64,000 nt of DNA from DASXVX01 sp036504075 (GCA_036504075.1 DASXVX010000067.1:1-64000), one strand, 5' to 3'. Numbered from the stretch's first letter, positions 46,911 through 55,766 are shown. Translations and numbers: made by a program. Notes: a model not told the origin generated them from the letters alone.

Positions 46911-47075
46911 TCAGTCCCTGACGATGATGCAGTAGTTCCCGGAGCAAACGACCTTCGCAGCCTCGGCACTGACGTTCCGGGCGGCGAGTTCCTTTGCGAC
47001 CTTGGCCATGACCTCGCCGTCCAGCCGCAAAACGCCGGCCTTGATGAGCAGTTCCTTGACCTCTTCGTGGTTCAT
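46911..47075 (-). CDS. 54-residue peptide, candidate precursor of a modified peptide
   Basis: ATG 47075 follows AAAGGGGGGATTCAGG, an excellent Shine-Dalgarno. The peptide has a helical, charged leader-like part (MNHEEVKELLIKAGVLRLDG onward) and ends in a short distinct tail with two cysteines four residues apart (CSGNYCIIVRD). There is no signal peptide. It is first in a leftward operon with two unassigned helical proteins and an MFS exporter. Leader-plus-Cys-rich-core followed by enzymes and an exporter is the usual RiPP plan, but no known maturase family was identified. A small regulator is the alternative. Confidence 0.6.
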   Translation of the reverse strand: MNHEEVKELLIKAGVLRLDGEVMAKVAKELAARNVSAEAAKVVCSGNYCIIVRD

Positions 47076-47470
47076 CCTGAATCCCCCCTTTCTTATTTCC
47101 GACTATAGCACCGTCCGAGAACCGGTAATACCATAATATGTAATTTTCTCCCACCAGATAACGAGGCCGGGCGGCAACGCAAACGGCCCAACCAAATTCT
47201 GGTTGAGCCGTGCATCGTTCGACAAGTTTTGCACCGAACGTATGGTAGCCTTTAGGAGGTGGCGGGGAAGCCGGTACCATCCAAACAGGAGTTGAACCAA
47301 CTGAAAGAGCGCCTGTACATGGCAGTGGTAACTGCAGCAATCGCCTACACCCTACCGAAAGTGATTGATCTCATGTCCCAACTAACTCTTTTCCTGCTCC
47401 AAACCCTGCTCAAATAGCGCAACCCCGGCTTCCCCGTCCACCCTAGTATTGCCCGATCACGGGAAATTAA
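47076..47470. other. Promoter region between the peptide operon and argJ
   Basis: About 395 bases. On the - strand TATAGT (47102-47107) is a possible -10 for the peptide operon. On the + strand TTCGAC and TATGGT (47218-47246) are 17 bp apart and precede a possible 52-codon gene (47259-47417). Confidence 0.45.
47259..47417 (+). CDS. Possible small membrane peptide
   Basis: A GTG frame at 47259 encodes about 52 residues with a charged N-terminus (KQELNQLKERLYMA) and a hydrophobic helix (VVTAAIAYTLPKVI then LTLFLLQTLL). The GTG overlaps the AGGAGG itself, so a downstream ATG at 47319 is an alternative. A weak promoter precedes it. Tentative. Confidence 0.3.
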   Translation: MAGKPVPSKQELNQLKERLYMAVVTAAIAYTLPKVIDLMSQLTLFLLQTLLK

Positions 47471-48679
47471 TCAGGTGCGATAGCTCCCGTTGATCTTCAC
47501 ATAATCGTACGTCAGGTCGCAGCCCCAGGCCGTCGCTGTGGCCTCGCCGCTGTGCAGGTCGGCCGTCATGACCACCGTCTTTTCGGCCAGCACTTTGGCC
47601 GCCGCCGCTTCGTCGAACGCCAGGGGCGTGCCGGCCCGCATCATTTGCACGTCGCCCACCCAGAGGTCGGTCTTGGCCGGGTCGAACTCCGCTTCGGAGT
47701 ACCCGATCGCGCAGAGCACCCGGCCCCAGTTGGCGTCTTCGCCAAACAGGGCCGCCTTGACCAGCGACGAACCGCAGACCGCCTTGGCCGCCTTCCGGGC
47801 GTCCGCCACGCTCGCGGCGCCGACCACCCGCATCTCCATGAGCTTGGTGGCGCCTTCGCCGTCCCGGGCGATCTCTTTGGCCATGGCGATCAGCACCTGC
47901 TCCAGGGCCGCTGCAAAGGCATCGTAGAGGCTGGAACCCAGCACCACCGTCGGGTTCTTCGCCAGGCCGTTCGCCAGGGCGAGCAGCGTGTCGTTGGTGC
48001 TGGTGTCGCCGTCGACCGTGATCATGTTGAAAGACTTCTCGGTGGCCTCTTTGAGCGCGACTTTGAGCGCAATGGGATCCACCGCAGCGTCCGTGGTGAC
48101 AAAGGCCAGCATGGTCGCCATGTTCGGGTGAATCATGCCCGAACCTTTGGCCATGGCACCCATGGTCACCGTTGCCCCGCCCAGGTCGAAGCTTACGGCG
48201 TACTGCTTGCAGGTGAGGTCGGTCGTCATGATCGCTTCGGCCGCAGCCTGCCCGCCGTCCGGGCTGACCGCTGCCGCCGCTTTGGCGATGCCCGCCTTCA
48301 CCCGGTCCATGGGCATGGGCACGCCGATGACGCCCGTGGAGCAAACGCCCACCGCTGCCGGCTCCAGGCCCAGGGCGCGGGCGGTCAGTTCGGCCATGGC
48401 CTCGGCATCCTTCATGCCCTGGTCGCCGGTGCAGGCGTTGGCGTTGCCTGAGTTGATCACCACGGCCTGCAAGCTGCCCGTCCGGGTCCGGGACTCGGAA
48501 AGCACCACCGGGGCGGCCTTCACCTTATTGGTGGTGTAAACACCCGCCGCCGCGCACGGCACCTTGGAAAAGAGGACGGCCACGTCTTTTTTTGTGCCGC
48601 CCTTGCCTTTGATATCAGCCACGACGCCGCTCGCCAGAAACCCCTGGGGCGCCGTCACTCCGCCCTTAACTTCCTGCAT
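47471..48679 (-). CDS. argJ: Glutamate N-acetyltransferase / bifunctional ornithine acetyltransferase
   Basis: The 402-residue product starts MQEVKGGVTAPQGF and holds the self-cleavage block GMIHPNMATMLAF, with Thr as the new N-terminal nucleophile, plus INSGNANACTG. It recycles acetyl groups from N-acetylornithine to glutamate, and if bifunctional also uses acetyl-CoA. Last gene of an argC-acetyltransferase-argJ operon, seven bases after the middle gene. Confidence 0.96.
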   Translation of the reverse strand: MQEVKGGVTAPQGFLASGVVADIKGKGGTKKDVAVLFSKVPCAAAGVYTTNKVKAAPVVLSESRTRTGSLQAVVINSGNANACTGDQGMKDAEAMAELTARALGLEPAAVGVCSTGVIGVPMPMDRVKAGIAKAAAAVSPDGGQAAAEAIMTTDLTCKQYAVSFDLGGATVTMGAMAKGSGMIHPNMATMLAFVTTDAAVDPIALKVALKEATEKSFNMITVDGDTSTNDTLLALANGLAKNPTVVLGSSLYDAFAAALEQVLIAMAKEIARDGEGATKLMEMRVVGAASVADARKAAKAVCGSSLVKAALFGEDANWGRVLCAIGYSEAEFDPAKTDLWVGDVQMMRAGTPLAFDEAAAAKVLAEKTVVMTADLHSGEATATAWGCDLTYDYVKINGSYRT

Positions 48680-48686
48680 GCTCCCC

Positions 48687-49226
48687 CTACCCCTTCACTT
48701 GGTTGCTCCAGTCCGGCTTGGCGACCAACGGGATCTCGTAGCCGGCTTCGCCTTTCAGCTCCTCCGGCGGCACCAGCAACCGGATCATGGCGATTTCATC
48801 ACAGCAGTGGAACCGATCGCAGTACACGCATTCTTTCCAGACCTTCTGCGGCAGTGTCTCCTTCGGCACGACTTCGAAGCCGCACTTCTCGAAGAACCCC
48901 TGCTGGTACGTCAGGGCGAAAACCCGCTTCAGCCCCAGCGCCCGCGCTTCGCCGACCAGGAATTCCACGATGCCCCGGCCAATGCCTTTCTTGGCCGCCT
49001 TTGCATCTACCGCCAGGGACCGAATTTCGGCCAGGTCCTGCCACATGATGTGCAGGCCCCCCACGCCCACGACCTCGCCCGCCTCGTCCACGGCCACCGC
49101 CAGGTCCCGGACCGATTCGTAGAGCACCATGAGGGGTCGGCGGAGCATCAGGCCCTGGTCCGCGAATTCGTTAATCAGCCGGTGCGCGGCGGGAATATCG
49201 GCCATGACGGCCTTGCGATAGATCAT
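48687..49226 (-). CDS. N-acetyltransferase, short ArgA-type N-acetylglutamate synthase
   Basis: The 179-residue GNAT protein has an acetyl-CoA loop (KKGIGRGIVEFLV) and the C-terminal block KVWKECVYCDRFHCCDE, typical of the short stand-alone ArgA-like enzymes of Firmicutes and Actinobacteria. Sitting between argC and argJ, it probably makes N-acetylglutamate to prime the cycle. Confidence 0.85.
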   Translation of the reverse strand: MIYRKAVMADIPAAHRLINEFADQGLMLRRPLMVLYESVRDLAVAVDEAGEVVGVGGLHIMWQDLAEIRSLAVDAKAAKKGIGRGIVEFLVGEARALGLKRVFALTYQQGFFEKCGFEVVPKETLPQKVWKECVYCDRFHCCDEIAMIRLLVPPEELKGEAGYEIPLVAKPDWSNQVKG

Positions 49227-49243
49227 GAAAGAGTACCCCCCAC

Positions 49244-50290
49244 TTAAGGATAGACAGGAGCGGAAGCGAGCAGCCCGGTGGTCTCGGGAAGGCCGAACAG
49301 CAGGTTCATGTTCTGAATGGCCTGCCCGGCGGCCCCTTTCACCAGGTTATCGATCACGGCGACTACCAGCACGCGCCCGGTGCGCTTGTCGACCTGCAGA
49401 CCGATGTCGCAGTAATTGGCGCCCCAGACCTCCTTGGTCGTGGGCAGGTTCCCGAACGGCCGCACCCGCACGAACGGCTCTGTGGCGTAAAAATCCCGGA
49501 ACAGCGTCAGCACCTGGTCCGTGGTCAGGTCCTGCTTCAACTGAAAATACGCCGTGGTCAGGATTCCCCGGGTCATGGGCACCAAGTGCGGTGTAAACGT
49601 GACCACGACTTTCTCCCCGGCCAGGTCGGAAATGGTCTGCTCAATCTCCGGGGTGTGGCGGTGGCCACCGGCAATGTTGTACGCCTTGAAGTTCTCGTTA
49701 ACTTCGCTGTAGTGGACCCCGAGGCTTGCGCCCCGGCCCGCTCCGGAGACACCCGACTTGCTGTCGAAAATGATGCCCCGCGTCTCGACCGAGCCTGCCC
49801 GCAGCAAGGGCGCCGCTGCCAGGGCGCACGATGTCGGGTAGCAGCCGGGGTTGCCCACCAGGCGCGCTTTCCGGATTTGCTCCCGGTAAAGCTCGGGCAG
49901 CCCGTAAACCGCTTCCGCTTGCAACTCCGGTGCTTCGTGCTTGTGCTTGTACCAGGATTCAAAGGCTGCCGTATCGCGCAGCCGGAAGTCGGCGCCCAAG
50001 TCGATCAGCTTCTTGCCGGCCGCCAGCACCGCCGGCGCCAACGTCATGGGGACGCCATGGGGCAGCGCCGTGAAGACCACATCGCAAGCCGAAAGCGCCT
50101 CGGTCGTAGCCTCCGCGCCCACCAGCTTCACCCGGCCCGCCAGGTGCGGGTAGACCGTCGTCAACTCCTGCCCGACATAGCTTTCCGTCCCTGCCAGGAC
50201 CAGGCTCGCCTCCGGGTGATTGCCCAGAAGCCGTACCAGCTCAATGCCACCGTAGCCGGTTGCCCCGGCAATGCCAACTGTAATCGCCAT
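49244..50290 (-). CDS. argC: N-acetyl-gamma-glutamyl-phosphate reductase
   Basis: ATG 50290 (MAITVGIAGATGYGG) is chosen because GGAGG lies eight bases upstream; an open frame to 50371 covers the operator region. The 348-residue product has the NADP motif GATGYGG and catalytic Cys in VGNPGCYPTS. It reduces the acyl phosphate to the semialdehyde. First gene of the arg operon, with two ARG-box-like sites and a hairpin leader upstream. Confidence 0.96.
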   Translation of the reverse strand: MAITVGIAGATGYGGIELVRLLGNHPEASLVLAGTESYVGQELTTVYPHLAGRVKLVGAEATTEALSACDVVFTALPHGVPMTLAPAVLAAGKKLIDLGADFRLRDTAAFESWYKHKHEAPELQAEAVYGLPELYREQIRKARLVGNPGCYPTSCALAAAPLLRAGSVETRGIIFDSKSGVSGAGRGASLGVHYSEVNENFKAYNIAGGHRHTPEIEQTISDLAGEKVVVTFTPHLVPMTRGILTTAYFQLKQDLTTDQVLTLFRDFYATEPFVRVRPFGNLPTTKEVWGANYCDIGLQVDKRTGRVLVVAVIDNLVKGAAGQAIQNMNLLFGLPETTGLLASAPVYP

Positions 50291-50313
50291 GGTGCCATCC
50301 TCCATGATAAGGG

Positions 50314-50344
50314 GCAGCCCAGGACCATGCGGGTCCTGAGCTGC
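50314..50344 (-). promoter_or_regulatory. Leader hairpin of argC
   Basis: CAGGACC and GGTCCTG (50320-50338) flank ATGCG, with the outer GCAGC and GCTGC arms adding to the stem. It lies between the operators and argC; no T-tract, so a structure rather than a classical terminator. Confidence 0.4.
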
Positions 50345-50354
50345 TGGTTCAGGT

Positions 50355-50390
50355 TTGCATAAGTATAACAAAGAGGTGCATAACTATGCA
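50355..50390 (-). promoter_or_regulatory. Tandem ARG-box-like operators upstream of argC
   Basis: TGCATAAGTATAAC (50356) and near-palindrome TGCATAACTATGCA (50377) have starts 21 bp apart. Both fit TGNAT-N4-ATNCA well. Confidence 0.8.
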
Positions 50391-50399
50391 ATACCCCGT

Positions 50400-51227
50400 T
50401 TAGTCCCGCGCACAAATGACGACCTCCACCTGCCCGTCCACTGTCGCGCCCGGAGCCGCTGCGAAGCCGGTCTCCACAAGTGCGGCCTGCAACTTCGCCA
50501 CCAGGGAATCTGCTTGGGCCGGGGCGCACGCCACGGAGATGGCCTGCCGGTTCCGCTCCCCCTGCGGGGTGGTGGCGTAAGGTCGGACCCGGGCCCGGGC
50601 CGTCCGCTCCACGATGCCGGCCACCCGCTCCGGCACGAAATGCCGGTTTACCAGCGGTCCCGCCGAAACGCCTTCCGCCGGCCCCGGCCAGTAAAGCCGG
50701 AGCAGCCCGTGGAACAGCATGTAAATCGCACCCGTTTGCAGAGCGATGGCGGCCAGGTACTGCGAGCCGCCCAACATGGGCACCAGCAACCAGCGCACGG
50801 CTGCCAGCGGGAAGCCGTAAGCGTATGCCGCCCCGAGCGCCGCCCGTGCCCGTTCGCCGGCGGGCGCTTTGACAGCCGCCAGGGCGGGAAGCAGCAGGCC
50901 GAAGAGTCCGGGGGCCAGCAGCAGGTAGGCGGCTGCGGGCGGCAGGCGTGCCCCCGACTTCAGTAAACCAACGAACAGCAGCAGGTCCTGGACCAGCGCC
51001 CCGACCCAGGCGAACGCACCCAGCCAGTTGCGTACCGCAAGGGGCATTTTGTTCCCCGCCAGCACCGACAGGGCGTACATGGGCGCAAAAGTCAATCCCA
51101 GCAAAAGCCCCACCACGAACAGCGTCCCGACAGGTGGCAATGCCAGCAGCATTGGGACAGGGTACGCACAGAGGAGGCCTGCCAGTATCACCAGGACCGC
51201 CTCACGCCCCAGAATCTTGGTCAACAT
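50400..51227 (-). CDS. Membrane protein with soluble C-terminal tail
   Basis: The 275-residue product has about six hydrophobic helices up to residue 185 and then a soluble alpha/beta domain of about 80 residues. No family recognised. Its stop lies ten bases from the argC operators, so those sites are in its terminator region. Confidence 0.65.
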   Translation of the reverse strand: MLTKILGREAVLVILAGLLCAYPVPMLLALPPVGTLFVVGLLLGLTFAPMYALSVLAGNKMPLAVRNWLGAFAWVGALVQDLLLFVGLLKSGARLPPAAAYLLLAPGLFGLLLPALAAVKAPAGERARAALGAAYAYGFPLAAVRWLLVPMLGGSQYLAAIALQTGAIYMLFHGLLRLYWPGPAEGVSAGPLVNRHFVPERVAGIVERTARARVRPYATTPQGERNRQAISVACAPAQADSLVAKLQAALVETGFAAAPGATVDGQVEVVICARD

Positions 51228-51249
51228 TCACACTCCCCGGCAGTTCAAC

Positions 51250-51759
51250 TCAAACCGCAAGGCCATGGGCATCCCGGACCCACTCCCGGATCTCCTCCAA
51301 CAAGGCGGGCGACGGGCAGAGCGCCACGGCCCGGAAGCCGTCGGGAACCGGGTAAACCAGCACCCAGGCCTGCTTGCCGAGCCACACCGGGGGGAAAAGT
51401 TCCACTTCGGGCACCAGCAGGTCATGCTGAACGCCCCCGTGCCAGATCCACCGGCTCCGCCAGCGGTGCAGCCGGACTTCCCGGTCCAGGGGGATTCGCC
51501 GGCGGCGCAATCCCTGCCGGAGCAGCAACGTGCCGTCGACAAGCGTGTACCGGATCGACAGCACAAGAAGCGTCCAGCCCAGGTGAAGTACCAGCCCCAG
51601 GAGCGCCGCCAGGGCAACGAACTCCGGCGTGTGGTTCTGGTTGGCTCCTTTGTAAACCTGCCAGGCCGGCCAGACCATGGCGGCAAGCGCAAGCAGCAGG
51701 CCGGCCAGGCAAATGACGCGGTCGATGCGGGTGTCGGGCTTTTCCCGGTACGGCTGCAT
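51250..51759 (-). CDS. Small membrane protein with PH-like domain
   Basis: ATG 51759 follows CGAGGTGCCTGCC; a GTG nine bases earlier is less well placed. The 169-residue product has two N-terminal membrane helices and then a beta-rich domain (YTLVDGTLLLRQGLRRRRIPL) like bacterial PH domains (bPH/DUF304 type). It is 22 bases upstream of the membrane protein gene on the same strand, so the two probably form an operon. Confidence 0.7.
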   Translation of the reverse strand: MQPYREKPDTRIDRVICLAGLLLALAAMVWPAWQVYKGANQNHTPEFVALAALLGLVLHLGWTLLVLSIRYTLVDGTLLLRQGLRRRRIPLDREVRLHRWRSRWIWHGGVQHDLLVPEVELFPPVWLGKQAWVLVYPVPDGFRAVALCPSPALLEEIREWVRDAHGLAV

Positions 51760-51805
51760 GGCAGGCACCTCGATTCGGCAAAATCAGCATCAACCAAAAG
51801 TTCGA

Positions 51806-53641
51806 CTATCGGACCGGTGAATCCTTTGCCGCGGGCCGCGGCCAAATTGGCCCACCGGGCCGCAGGTCCGACTCACCAAGGGCCAGCAGCGACTCCGCCA
51901 CCTGCCGGACGCGGGCCGTTAGTTCCGGCGGGTAATCTGCCGCCTCCAGGTCATCTTCATCCAGTAACTGCGGCGGCTTGCCGGCCTCGAAGTGCACGTC
52001 CAACTCCAGGTCCGCGTAGATGAGCGCCCCCGGGCGGCTGGCGAACGGCATGGCGACGTTGTAGTAATCGGCCACCCAGTCCCCGTCCCGGTCGAAGAAC
52101 CGGAACAGATTGTACGGACGGCCCGGCCAGAAGTGGTAGTCGATCGCATACGGGATGTCCAGCGGCTTGCCGTCCGGCTGGCCCGGCTCCACCCGATAGG
52201 GCGGCCCCGCCCGCAGGACCACCTCTTCCGGCCCGCTGCTGATGAGCGTCGCGTGCACAAATTTCCGGAGCCGGCCGTCGATGCCGTACGCCTCCACGCG
52301 CATCGGCTCCCCCGGCCAGCCCGCCCGGCCGGTCAGCGCCTCCCGCAGGGTGTCCCGCAGGAGCAGGTCCATCTCATAGTGGATGTTCTCGCCCGCTCCC
52401 TTCAGCGCGCCGAAGGGCTCGAAGCCGAACGTCAGGTAGTCGTTGCAGGCCACCCGGTAAGTCCGCTCAGGCTCAATGCGGTCCGGCCCCGACCAGAAGA
52501 TGCGCCCCGCCACCGTCTCCCCGCGCATTCCGTTTCCTTTTACGTTCGTCCGCAAGGCCTCCAGCGGGGTCGCCAGAAGCTCAAGCAGTTTGTGGCCGGG
52601 GAATTCGGCCACCGTCGGGTTCAGCATGCACGGGCAAATCCGCAGTAAATCCCCGCGGGTCACCGGCCCGGCCGGCAGCCCGGCGAGCAGCACGCCCCCG
52701 TGCACCAGCCCCACCTCGGCGCCGAACTGCGCCCGCAGCCGCCGGGCCATCAGGTCGGCCAGTGGCGAGTCGCCGAGCGGCTCGTGCGGCAGCGGGACCG
52801 GCAGGAACCCCACCACTTCCGCCAGCCGCTCGGCGCTCTTCTGGCCCCACTGGGCGAGGAGGTCCAGCGTCGCTTCATCCGGCGGGGCGGTTTCCGTCTC
52901 AATCAGCGTCGCCTCCCAGGCGGCGACAATTCCATTGGCGATGGTCAGGTCCAGGCGCCCCACGTGTCGTGCGTATGCGCCCGCCTGCACGACAATGGTG
53001 GAACCAACCAGTTCGCCCCGGGGCAGCACCGAGTGGGAGTGCCCGCCGACGATCACGTCGATGCCCGGCGCCGCCACCGCCAGCGTCGTGTCCTGTTGAT
53101 ACCCCAGGTGGGACACGCAGATGACCAGGTTGCAGCCTGCTACCCGCAACTCCCGGACGCATTCCTGGGCCGTTTCCGCCGGCGACCGGTGGGACAGCCC
53201 CAGGTTGGCGAAGAACTGATCGTTGTCCCGGCTGAGGCCGAACAGCCCGATTTTCAGCCCCGCCCGCCCCACCACCGCCCGGTCCGCAAGGCCCGGCACC
53301 TCCGTGCCGTCTTTCAGCCGCAGGTCGGCCGCCAGGCAGGAGAACGGCACCGACTGCGCCAGGGCAGCCTGGTGAGCCACCGGCCAGACCAGCGTTTCGT
53401 TGTTGCCGAACGCAAACGCGTCCACGCCCGCGGCGGTAAGCAAGTCCATGTTGACCCGGCCCTGCGTCGCATCGGTCAGCGGCACGGACCGGTCGCTGTG
53501 GTCGCCGGCATCCAGCCGGATCAGATTTTCCCGGCCGACCTCGGCGCGAATCTGGCGGGCGATGGTCTCCATGCGGGCCCAGGCATCGAACCGGCTGTGG
53601 ACGTCGTTGCTGTGCAGGATCGTCAATACGCTGGCTGCCAT
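51806..53641 (-). CDS. 5'-nucleotidase family phosphoesterase fused to a DUF402/NtdP-like domain
   Basis: ATG 53641. The 611-residue product has a calcineurin-like metallophosphatase domain (ILHSNDVHSRFDA, LDAGDHSD, GNNE, CVSHLG, VGGHSHSV), then a 5'-nucleotidase C-terminal domain (about 285-460). The last 130 residues (ISSGPEEVVLRAGPPYR, IDYHFWPGRPYNLFRFFDRDG, IYADLELDVHFEAGKPPQLLDEDDLEAADYP) match the DUF402/nucleoside tri- and diphosphatase type. No signal peptide is seen, so it is probably cytoplasmic. The fusion would let one protein remove several phosphates from a nucleotide. Confidence 0.85.
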   Translation of the reverse strand: MAASVLTILHSNDVHSRFDAWARMETIARQIRAEVGRENLIRLDAGDHSDRSVPLTDATQGRVNMDLLTAAGVDAFAFGNNETLVWPVAHQAALAQSVPFSCLAADLRLKDGTEVPGLADRAVVGRAGLKIGLFGLSRDNDQFFANLGLSHRSPAETAQECVRELRVAGCNLVICVSHLGYQQDTTLAVAAPGIDVIVGGHSHSVLPRGELVGSTIVVQAGAYARHVGRLDLTIANGIVAAWEATLIETETAPPDEATLDLLAQWGQKSAERLAEVVGFLPVPLPHEPLGDSPLADLMARRLRAQFGAEVGLVHGGVLLAGLPAGPVTRGDLLRICPCMLNPTVAEFPGHKLLELLATPLEALRTNVKGNGMRGETVAGRIFWSGPDRIEPERTYRVACNDYLTFGFEPFGALKGAGENIHYEMDLLLRDTLREALTGRAGWPGEPMRVEAYGIDGRLRKFVHATLISSGPEEVVLRAGPPYRVEPGQPDGKPLDIPYAIDYHFWPGRPYNLFRFFDRDGDWVADYYNVAMPFASRPGALIYADLELDVHFEAGKPPQLLDEDDLEAADYPPELTARVRQVAESLLALGESDLRPGGPIWPRPAAKDSPVR

Positions 53642-53728
53642 TCTGTCGCCTCCGCTATAGACAGGGTAACTTGTCCCATGCTAAATTTACTTAGGTATAC
53701 GAAGTTTTATTCATAAGAAGGGTCGCTT

Positions 53729-54925
53729 ATGGAACGCTGGCGCCGGGACCTAACTATTTTATGGGTCTGCGGCTTTGTCCTACAAATGGGCTTCAGTCTG
53801 ATTATGCCCTTTCTGCCGCTCTACCTGGAAGATCTGGGCGTGCACGGTCCGGGGGTAGGCATGTGGTCTGGCGTTATTTATTCATCGAACTTCATCGTCA
53901 TGGCGATTGTGGCGCCCATCTGGGGGGCCATGTCCGACCGGGTCGGCCGCAAGCCGATGATGCTCCGCAGCGCCTTCGGCATGGGTGCCGTGGTCTGGCT
54001 GATGGGCATCGCCACCAGTCCCTGGCAACTGTTAATTTTCCGGATGCTGCAGGGCCTGACCGCCGGTTTCATGCCGGCCACAACGGCCTACATGGCCTCC
54101 GCCGCTCCCCGGGAGAAATCCGGCTACGCCCTGGGACTGCTGGCCACCGGCAATGTCACCGGGGCCATTCTCGGCCCGCTGGCGGGTGGCGCCCTGGCGA
54201 AGGTCATGGGCTACCGGCCGATTTTCTTCATGACCACCGCCTCCTGCCTGATCGCCGGGCTAGGTGTGCTCTTCCTCATTCGGGAGCAGTATACCCCCCA
54301 GATTCCCCAGAAAGGCGACGGCGGCTTCCGGCAGGACCTGAAGCTGATCCGAGTCTACCCGGTGGCCGGCGCCATGATCATCGTGCTCTTCATGAACATG
54401 TTCTCCATGCTCACGGCCGAGCCGATCATTTCGCTCTACCTGCAGTCCCTGAAGGCGCCGGCCCAGTGGCTTGAGCTGCTCTCCGGCCTGGTCTTCTCCA
54501 TGACCGGTCTGGCGACCCTGCTCGTCTCACCGGTGGTCGGCCGGCTGAGCGACAGCATCGGCTCCAAACGGCTGCTCGTGGGCTGTCTGAGCGGGGCGGC
54601 GGTCATGTATATCGTCCAGGGCTTCGCCACCGCCACCTGGCAAATGGTCTTCATGCGGTTCGGCCTGGGCATCTTCACCGGCGGACTCATGCCGGCGGCC
54701 AACGGCCTGATCGCCCGGAACACGCCCCGTCAGGTGCATGGTCGCATTTTCGGCCTGACTACAGCCGCCATTGCACTTGGCAATACCGCCGGGCCGCTGG
54801 TGGGCGGGGCCATCTCCTCCACCTGGGGGCTGCGGGCAGTCTTTCCGGTCACCGGCCTGCTGCTGATACTGGACATTTTCCTGGTGCAAAGATCCGTCCG
54901 GGAGAGTGCAGCGGTCCCGACCTGA
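53729..54925 (+). CDS. MFS multidrug-type efflux transporter
   Basis: ATG 53729. The 398-residue, 12-helix protein has the MFS motif A region (WGAMSDRVGRKPMM) and the antiporter motif C-like stretch (GNVTGAILGPLAGG), like the MdtG/YttB group. It would export drugs or metabolites using the proton gradient. Monocistronic with a terminator after it. Confidence 0.92.
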   Translation: MERWRRDLTILWVCGFVLQMGFSLIMPFLPLYLEDLGVHGPGVGMWSGVIYSSNFIVMAIVAPIWGAMSDRVGRKPMMLRSAFGMGAVVWLMGIATSPWQLLIFRMLQGLTAGFMPATTAYMASAAPREKSGYALGLLATGNVTGAILGPLAGGALAKVMGYRPIFFMTTASCLIAGLGVLFLIREQYTPQIPQKGDGGFRQDLKLIRVYPVAGAMIIVLFMNMFSMLTAEPIISLYLQSLKAPAQWLELLSGLVFSMTGLATLLVSPVVGRLSDSIGSKRLLVGCLSGAAVMYIVQGFATATWQMVFMRFGLGIFTGGLMPAANGLIARNTPRQVHGRIFGLTTAAIALGNTAGPLVGGAISSTWGLRAVFPVTGLLLILDIFLVQRSVRESAAVPT

Positions 54926-54942
54926 ACATGATCGAACCAGTT

Positions 54943-54971
54943 GGGGTGAGGGCAGCCGCCCTCACCCCTTT
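54943..54971 (+). terminator. Terminator after the efflux gene
   Basis: An 11-bp stem (54943-54953 with 54958-54968) with a four-base loop, then TTTG. It also faces the convergent hydrolase gene. Confidence 0.8.
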
Positions 54972-54973
54972 GT

Positions 54974-55747
54974 CTATGCATAAACCCGCTCCAGCCACCG
55001 GTCGAACGCGGCGTTCACGCCTTCAGAATCTTCCATCATCGGCATATGGCCCGCCTGTGGAATGCGCGCCAGTTCGGCGCCGGGGATGGCCCCGGCCATG
55101 AACTCCGACCGCTCCGGTGGAATCAGCTGGTCCTGCCGGCCGACGACAACGAGCGCCGGCACCCGGACGCCAATCAGGTGCGCCCGCAAGTCCTCCCGTT
55201 CGGCCATGGCCAAAAGTGCGTCCCGGATGCCCTTGACCGACGTCTGCCGGATGATGGACTGAACGGCCATGTACATGGCGCCGTCGGCCGGGATGGACGG
55301 GGCGAACAGCTTCGTCCCCATGGTGCTTGCCACCACGGCAGCGCCTTCGTGGTTCACTTGCTCGGCAGTCGCAAAGCGGTTCGCTTTGGCCTCCGGGGTA
55401 TCGGCTCCAGCCTGGCTTGACACCATGGCCAGCCCGGTCACTCGCTCCGGCGCCAGGTTATGTAGCGCGAGCGTCACGTAGCCGCCCATGGAGTGGCCGG
55501 CGAACGCCGCCCGGTGAATGCCCAGGCCATCCAGCGTCTCCAGAACGGCCACCGCCATTCGCGCCATGGTGACCGGCTCCCCCGGCGGCAGCGGCGGACT
55601 CTCCCCCAGCCCCGGCAGGTCCGGGGCGATGACCCGGTAGCGGGACGCCAGGTGTGAGACCTGGCTGTCCCAGATCGCACGGCTGAGCGGGAACCCGTGC
55701 AGCAGGACCACCGCTGGTCCGTTGCCGCTGCTACGGCACGAAAGCAT
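54974..55747 (-). CDS. Alpha/beta hydrolase
   Basis: The 257-residue product has the oxyanion block LLHGFPLS, the nucleophile elbow GHSMGG (Ser near residue 94), an acid-site region (GRQDQLIP) and the late histidine GHMPMMED. It belongs to the esterase/lactonase-like group; substrate unknown. It lies about 20 bases after a nitrilase-family gene on the same strand and they probably form an operon. Confidence 0.92.
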   Translation of the reverse strand: MLSCRSSGNGPAVVLLHGFPLSRAIWDSQVSHLASRYRVIAPDLPGLGESPPLPPGEPVTMARMAVAVLETLDGLGIHRAAFAGHSMGGYVTLALHNLAPERVTGLAMVSSQAGADTPEAKANRFATAEQVNHEGAAVVASTMGTKLFAPSIPADGAMYMAVQSIIRQTSVKGIRDALLAMAEREDLRAHLIGVRVPALVVVGRQDQLIPPERSEFMAGAIPGAELARIPQAGHMPMMEDSEGVNAAFDRWLERVYA

Positions 55748-55766
55748 TCACCGCCACCTCCCCTTG

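Noticed and set aside
50314..50344. Hairpin before argC as a transcription attenuator
   Set aside because: No T-tract follows and no alternative pairing was found, so listed only as a leader hairpin.
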